Assembly (NCBI RefSeq): GCF_027580225.2
Contig: NC_073354.2
Span: 21,225,001 to 21,289,000, forward strand
DNA: 64,000 bases
DNA from: Misgurnus anguillicaudatus
Lineage: Eukaryota; Chordata; Actinopteri; Cypriniformes; Cobitidae
Direction of reading: 5' to 3'
Part shown: piece after piece, positions 38,501 through 47,500 of the stretch
Layout of the letters: the number at the start of each line of letters is the position of its first letter
Position numbering within the stretch: position 1 is the first letter of the stretch
The notes under the pieces: model-generated
What the model was told of the DNA's origin: nothing
Database searches by the model: none
The model's input: the letters and a program-made list of their open reading frames with translations, nothing else
Position numbers and translations under genes: made by a program

Positions 38501-41500
38501 GATGGCGCAGAGTAGATAAGTTGTGTCATGCCAAAAGCTGGCAGCATTTCAGGAGCGGGTCACGGCGGTGTAATTCATCAGGGGGTTTGATTAACGCCAG
38601 GCGAATATAAAATACAGGCGTACTGAGATGGTAATAAGCCGGGGTGATTTATAGACCCCCGGACCACACTTGCGAATGGCATGACCTGCGTTCAAGGACC
38701 ACTGTGGGATGCTTAATCACATGGCAAATAATCGGGATGACATGCGGGCATGATAGCTGTGCCAGTGAAGAGTTATTATTCTATAGCATATTTTATCGAA
38801 GCCATATTTCCAAGCTCAATATGTCTCTATATGAGCATCCGTTGAATTGACTATGGAAAATATTTGGCGCAATTGCAAAAGAATATTAGTTTATAAAGCT
38901 CAGGGCGATATGTATTGATACTAAAACTGTGAAAACAAAGCTGTCAACTTAGCCCAATATAAACTCTTGTAATTGATATATGCAGCCTCCTAACAGAGAA
39001 GCATTAGCCCATTAAATCCTTATTCAATGTTTACTCTCGCTAACCTATCCATCAACAGTTATGATAAATGAATTTTCCACAGAATCCACAGCCAGCTCAT
39101 TTGTCTTCGGCCTGTGTAAATAGCCTCTGATCACCTGGGAACTGAGCATACCCTCTCGCCCACAATGCAACAGTAATGAGATTAAGAATGGGTTAGTGTT
39201 GACAGAGTTCTGTGGATCTTAATAATTTAAAGACTAATTAATTGCCTGGTGCCACAGCTTTTCATTTAGACAGCGGAGCACCATACAAGCCGTCTGATAT
39301 AACGTTTGCGCTTTATATTACTGTAATCAGTGAATGTGTTTAACAGTTAATGTGAAACATGAGTAAATACAGTGTAACCAGATCTGAACGATAACCTAAA
39401 TTGATTTTACATTTGTGTTGAAAATGAGGCACATTGCTATGGAGGACCACAAGAGTCATGCAATATGTAATAAAGAACTTCAATATTTAATAACTACCTG
39501 GACAATAAAAATAGCAATTAATAGATTTGATTAAAAATTAATTCTTTAATCTATAAATGAATAGACAAGTTACTGCCTCTTAGGGTCCTCATCCAAGATC
39601 TATAAATATGCGCATGACATACAATCAGAGCCAATCAGCGAGCTTGTTAAATCCACCTGGCCATAGCTAATTTGCATTTCTTATTTGACCATTTGCAAGG
39701 ACCCAAAGAGTCACGGAAAAGCTAAATAGAGAGGCTGAAATGAAAAGCAAATCGAATAGCGAAAAGAATAAGGAGAACCATCGGGAAATGAAAACGGAAA
39801 TGCCCTTTTGAATGTCTAATTTGGGCCTGTATTTGTAGTTCAATCTATAAATCCAGTTATTTATTTCTCTTTTAAAATCGCTTTTTGAAATAAATTTTGA
39901 AATTCCATTATTTAATTAAGAATTTGTAAATGCAATTTAAAATGATTAACTTATTAAGTGTTTTATGTTGTTTTTGTAAATTGTTATATTGATTTGAACT
40001 ATTTATTGGTGAATTAATATTTCATTTCTGCGTTGTTTTTGTGGTCTCGCTTTTTATTGCCTAATAAAGTTTTACATAATGATTTTTTTTGTAACTTTGT
40101 CTATTTATTTATAGATTCATTAATGCATTTCTATCTATGAATTGCTTAATTGCTATTTTTATTGTCCAGGTAGTTATTAAATATTGAAGTTCTTTATTAC
40201 ATTTTGCATGACTCTTGTGGGCCTCCATACATTGCATGCTTTTGCCCAGTCATTTTTTATAAAATGATTCCTAGCGATTTCTTTTGTAAATTGCAACCAG
40301 CCATTGGCATTATCATGCATTATAAAAAAAGGATTTGTGCCATTTTATTTTAGCTCACTCTTTGCAGTTTGCTATATTACAAATCTTTAGGGAGGTTTAT
40401 ATAAAACCATGTATAAAAGGCTGGAATTTATCTTAAGAAACTGAGGACTGTAGGTACAATAAAGATTTAGCAGATTGGTAGTTGGAAAACCTATGTCTTT
40501 CTCTTGGGGAAGATGACATACAGTATTTGTTATTGGCTACATTTCAGCCGTGTTTCTTTAGACAGTTAGACAGAAATTTTGACAGTGAGTACACAGAAAA
40601 TCCAATGAAGCTTTTCACAGTCAACTAAAGTTTAATGTCTAGCAAATTTCCTTAAAAAATATTTTTGTACAGGGAATTACATTCTGAAAAAAAGGGGTTT
40701 AAATCTGTCTCTTTCTATTTTTATATGACACTTCTGCTTATATTTTGATGGTTGACGCAGTGTTTTGCGAGTGTTCATAAGTGTGGAGCGATGACAGTGA
40801 ATGTGGAGGGAAATGTGCTGCCTCTCCATTGCACCCACATATTCAATGTTTTTGGTTTTGTAAGAGTAAAATATGTAAATCTGCTAGCCAAAGTATGTCT
40901 ATTATTGTGTAAATCATCAGACTTTCTTTCAGCCATATGCTGCGATTTTAAATTATTTGAATGCAAAGAATGTCTGGCTAATTGAAGATGCCTAATAATT
41001 TGTCCAAATGTAATGACTTTGCTAACAGCTAAAAGACATCTATCATGTTCTGTACCATCTGCTAACAATCATTCATTTGAAATCATGGAAACAGATGGTA
41101 CAGTATGTGATGGTAGATGACATCATATTGGTGGCTAAACCAAAATACTGCTACAGTTTGTCTGTACAGTTCATATACTATAGACTGCCAATCATCAATA
41201 GAGCTCCAGCTGTTATATCGTTAGCAAAGCAGCTCACGGTGTGTACAAAATATCATAAATCTAAAACCATTTACTTATTAGTAGAAAATGTGTAAGACTC
41301 TAAATTTATAAAAATGCAGAATAAAATGACTTTCTTACTTTGTATTGTTGCCTTGTTTTCAGTCTAGTTTTTAGACAAAACAATATAAAATTTAAGCAAA
41401 TTTGTGCCAAAAACAAGCAAACAAATCTGCCAATAGAATAAGAAAAAGTGTTAATGAAAAAGTAGACTTATTTCAAGATTTGTTTTCTTATTCCATTGGC

Positions 41501-44500
41501 AGATATTTTTGATTGTTTTAAGCACTAATTTACTTAAAGGTTATTTTATTTTTGTCTAAAAACTAGACTTATTTTCCTAGGTCATTTTGCTCATCAAGAA
41601 AATACATGTAAATTTAAGATTTGTTTATTTTTTACTGAAAACAATACAAAAATACTAAGTAAGAGAGACATTTTTTGCAGTGAACTGTTAGTAGTTAAAA
41701 AATAATACATAACAACTGGGACTTTGGTAGATTAGTAAACATATTTAATGGAACAGTAAAACCCACTTTAAATTCACATTAAAGGTTCACTGTGTAATTT
41801 TTAGAAGGATCTCTTGAAAGAAATGCAAAATAATATACAAAACTATATTATCAGTGGTGTATAAAGACCTTTTATAATAAACCGTTATGTTTTTATAACC
41901 TTAGAATGAGATGTTTTTATCTACATACACCGAGGGTCCCCTTACATGGAGGTCACCATTTTGTGCCAACATGTTTCTACAGAAGCCCTTAACGGACAAA
42001 CGTTTTTACTAAGTTGTCTCCGACCATAAAATGTTTGTCCGGTGGTGGCTATCGTAGCTTCTTTATGCATTTTAAAAGCGAGGGTTGGGCAGTGGGCTGA
42101 GCCGCTGGTTGCAATTTGCAACTTCACCACTAGATGCCGCTAAAATGTACACACTGCACCTTTAAGTATCTTTATCTTTATACTGCTGCTACAGTGTTTT
42201 GCACCATAATTCTGCATTCGGACCAGCTGTGGTAGATGTGTTAAGCGTGAGTGATTTCAATGTTAAGTCAACGTGAAGATGCGTTGACGTGCGTTTGGAG
42301 GTCTCGCGGGGCGAATGAGGCGTTTAGTGTGGCGCAGTAGACGCGATTCCGCCTCATTCACGCGTCTAGTTCATCAGGAGCTTGCTCTAGGAGTGACGTG
42401 ATTACAGAAAGCGAGGGGAGTCGCAGAAGCCCCTCCCGTGACGTGAATTTTCGTTTGAATCTCTCGATGACTAGAATTTCACGCGCGAATGAAGTGAGTA
42501 AACTCAAAATGTTCAAGCGGCAAACTAGATGCGGTAGACGCGAATTTGACGCCTTCTTCTGCGAAGTCGCAGAAGCCCCTCCCATGACGCGAATTTCCGC
42601 TTGAATCTCTCGATGACTAGAATTTCACGCACGAATGAATCGAGTAAACTCATAATGGTCAAGCGGCAAACTAGATGCGGTAGACACGAATTTGAGGCCT
42701 CAAGCGCAGCTGGTGAGAACCCACAGTAAGTGTTGCATTTTTTTAGGACTGTGTGTCATCAAAGCATTACTGTTGTTAATTGTTTGTTTGCTCTGTAATA
42801 AATGACCAAACAATAATACTGTACATTTATATTGTATACAATTCAAACGGCTAGTATTTTAGTGTAGCATGTTAAAACAACAACACCAATAATGACCCAT
42901 TAACACAATTACACTAAAACATATAGCATTTTTACGGCATAAGCAATTTAAACAGTTATAACAATTTATCACTAGTCAATATTTAAAATGGTATGTTTAA
43001 ATTATTTCTACAGGTAAGTGTTGTGTGTATATTTGTAGCGGCATGTAGCAGTGAGATTGTGACTTGCAACCAATGGCTCATTGACACATCTCGTCCCTCC
43101 CTTTCGTAACGCATAGAGAAGCTACGGTAGCCACCACAAGACAAACACGTCATCGTCTAAGATAACATAGGGACAAAATGTGCTCTGTAGAGCAGTTTGT
43201 TTGTTTAGGGTTAAACATGGCAAATGGCGACTTACATGTAGGGGACCTGCAGTGTATTTAGATAAAAACGGCTCATTCTAAGGTAATAAAAACAATACAG
43301 TTCATTTTGTAAGGTCTTTATACACCACTGATACTATAGTTCTGTATATTATATTGCATTTCTGTCAAGAGACCCTTCTAAAAGTTACACAATGCACCTT
43401 TATGGGGGCAAAAAAGTCTAGTGTATTTAAAAATAGGTTTATTGATTCTCAAGTTATTTTCCACGGATGAAAATCTTTCAAAATTACACCATTTAGACAT
43501 TTAGAACATTTTCCCATTTAAGACGTCAGAGCAGAGTGAGACAAATTCCCTTTATATCATTTCTAGATAATTTGTCCTCAGTGCATTCTCTCCAAAAGAC
43601 GATGAGATCTAAAGAGAAAGCACTAAATTGGCTTTAAAGGCATTAAATTGGGCTTTAAGGAGATAAAACGCTGCTTTCATAACATCTTTTGGCTTCCAAA
43701 CGGAAACACTAGGACCATTAGTGCCTCTCTTTAACTAGATGAAATGGCCATACAAGATCTATAACGTACGTTCTCCTGAATAAGATGCTCTAGTATTTGT
43801 GTGCATTACCTGAGATAAAAAAAAACTAAGGCAAAGTTCACACTTTACTTTTGTACTGTACATGCCAAAATTATGTAAACATCCTTTTTAATTACCAGGG
43901 TTTCAAATACAACTATTAACAATAGGTGCATGGTTTGTGCACTGCACAAACTGAGGTCAGTGATAAAAAGGTTTACATTTCAGCGTATTCTCCAACCCAT
44001 ACGATTGCTTTGGTCGTTTGTCCATTTTTACCAAATACGACCAATAAATGCTTTAACTAAATTAGCGCCTCTATCGGCAGCAGGTTAAACTTAATATATT
44101 AGGGTATAAAATGATATTTTGGGGTATAATTTGCTATGATGACATTTACTGGGATAAGATTTTCAATTTAAACCTCCAGGATTAATTGTATATTTTTACA
44201 CATTACACTATTCAGCCACTTAGGGCAAATAACGTACCCATTTATTTATTATATGACCTAGCATACAAAATAGTCAAAACTTTTTTTTTAAATGTACTTA
44301 AAATATTCCAAGTGAACCGAGGTCAAACGATCGATTTTTTTGAAGAAAAGATGCAAAAGTGATGACAATCCACTGAAAATATCAGATCCGGTGTACACTG
44401 ATTCAAAAACTGCCGCCAGAAGTAGTGATGATACGTAATCTATAATTGTGAAAAGGCATTGGTTCTCGTGTGTCTCGTGACCGGTTGCATAAATACGTTA

Positions 44501-47500
44501 GCTAAGAATGTGAAGCGCTATTGGCTCTTGTGACTGACTACATTATGCTGGTTTATGTTTGAATGAGATCTGACTGTGCATTTTGATCACAGAGTTCTTC
44601 ATAAAGTAATTGTATGGCTTCAGTTTGCAAGGTTTGCAAAGAGAATGGTTTGTAATACTTTTATACTGTTATATACCTGTGGCTGTACTTTTACTTGCGT
44701 GTTGTGTTTTATATGGTTGAGAAGTGGTTGGGTTTAGGGTGAGGGTGGGGTTAGATGCTTCAAAATATAAAACCATAAATGTTTAGAAACCGTTTCTACA
44801 TTTGCAAATTCATAAAATTAAATGCGTCTTATCTGATGTATAAGGCAAAAACCTTAAAACGTAACAACAGGTTGTATAAGCTATACTGTCGCTAGAGGAC
44901 ACGAATCCTTTAAAGGAATAGTCCATTTTCTAAAACACACAATACGTCATGACGTCAAGAGGTCACAGAGGACGAACGCGAAACTCCGCCCCAATGTTTA
45001 CAAGTGTGTTGAAAGAGGACCGTTCCGATGTTGTTGTATGTGGAATGATACTAATTGATGTCTTTGTGTCAGTTTATTGTTTAAAATGGTCCGCAAATGT
45101 GCGTTTCATATATGTAACACGTGACCTCTCTACGTCACTACGCATTTACGTTAGGTCACGCTGGCGTGTCACAGGATCGGACCTAGACGAGAAGTTGTGG
45201 TTTAAAAGTGCATATTTTTTATTTTTCTTGACAAAAATGACAATCGTTTTGCTAGATAAGACCCTTATGCCTTATTTGGGATCGTTTATAGTACTTTGAA
45301 ACTCCATTGAAAAAAATTGTTTATTTACAAAATAAAATAACTACTGGACTGGCACGCATTATACAATTGTTTTGTGGATCAGTGTGAACAGGGATCGCTT
45401 CAACAACATTATGATGTATTCACGAAATTTCTAAAAAACACAAAAAATAAACTTTTTCATTTTTGATACAGTGGTTGTTGTGTAAATGTGCCCTGAGTTT
45501 GTAGTGGAGGCACTTAACTGGTCTGCACAAAACCCAGACCTGAAACCTTTGAGCTTGACCCCATCACTCAACATGGGAGCTGTTGGAAGAATGACCAACT
45601 TCCTATTAATGCCAATGGTTTCCCAAATAGTGCATATGGGTGTGTTTGCTGGATGTCTACATGATTTTGGCCATGTAGTATATCTCATAACACTTGAAAA
45701 GAAAACTGGGACAGCAGACTTGTCTCTAGAGAAAAAACAAGAGTTCACTTTATCTTTGCAAAAGATTTAGCACAGAAGAATCTAAAAGCTATAGAATACA
45801 AATGAGATGCACAGACTTCAATGTCAAAATGATGTTACTGATGCACTGCATACATATTTCTTACACTATCCTGATAAAAAAATTCTATTAACCGAATCAC
45901 ATTCAAAGATTTGCGCAAAGCAGATGAATCATTAGCTGCTCAGATGAGTCATTTTTAGTGTGACTCATTTTCAATTGACTTTAATGCATTAGTTTAACGT
46001 GCACTGCATTGTGAACATAAATTGACAGCCTTCGTTTTTTAATGTGTTATTTACACGTGCTATTGTGAAGATTTTTGGCTGTAGTTTAGTAAAACCCTCA
46101 TATTTCATATAGTCACTAAAGACGTTTATATCTATTCAATTATCTTCTTTTGGACACACACTCCGATATATTTTCAGCAAATATTGATAAATGCAAGTAA
46201 TTTAGCTTATTATTCTGCATATTATATAATTAATGTGATTAAAAACAATTAAAACCATAATAAAAATCTGGTTTTGTCACATGCAATGCATGCTTTATAC
46301 AGTTTATCATCACAGCACATATCATGAGGGCCTACGGTATAGAGCTGTACAGAGGTCCAGAGCTACATATATATGGAGATCAGCTTTAATATCATGAGAC
46401 ACCTGCAGTGAACTCCAGTGGTGCTCTGCACAGTGACCGAACAATGCTCAAATGGTAAAAGGGCCAGAATTCTGGACATGACCTGCATACATATACTATA
46501 TGCCTTCCTCTCGGTGAGGCTCAAAGGTGATGAACCTCATCCAGCACCATTAAATCCCATCAGCAGTACAGAACACTGCCCAGCCCCTCTCATTAGCTCT
46601 TTTCTACCTATTGAGATCATTTCATGTAGGTAATGAATATATGAAGAAGCTTTGTTTGGTTCACTGATTCGTGTCATGCTTCCTGGCAAGTAAGTGGAGA
46701 TGAAAAGCATTTTAATGATTCTGGTTTCAAGGTTGATGCAGCTTAACAATTCTGATATCCTTACGATTACATTTACGATTATTTTTGAGGTATTAAGTTA
46801 TGCAATTCTCAATCTCATGGCATTTCGTGTTTTATGAAGTGGAATTCGTACAATTTAATTCATACATTTATAAATACTTACAATACCCGTGAGATCAGGC
46901 TGGCAATTCTTAATGCATTTTCTGCCTTAAGCAGTTTGTTGCCAATTAGATTTAATTAAAATCTATTTTCATTTTACATTTCAAATGAAGTGTATAGTGT
47001 ACTGTAATTTAGTACAAGTAAATCATCTTAATTAGCCCAGATATTAATAAAGTATACTTGAATGTACTAAAAAATATACTTAAATACCAGCAAGTACATT
47101 TGTAGTAAATTGTTATTTTTGTCCTAAATAAAAGTATATACAAATATACTAATTTAAACTGTAGTTCTTCTTCAGTAGTACTTCAACGGCATTGAAAAAT
47201 GTACACTCAATGCCTGTAATAATACATATTTAAATAAATGCTGTCTCATAATGTCTCATACTTTCGCGTGCACACGTGAAACTATCGTGTGCGCAAGTGA
47301 AAGCGAAAGCTTCACATGCGCACGCGAAAGTATCATGTGAGTACGCAATAGTTTCACGTGCACATGCGAAACTAAACTTTATTAAATTTTTGCTCCATGT
47401 CCCCTTAGGGGCTCCGTATAAACCGTACTAAAGAGTATTTTTTTATATTAAGTACAAAAAAGTGTACCTAAATAAGGATGGGAGCATGTGAAGTTACAGA

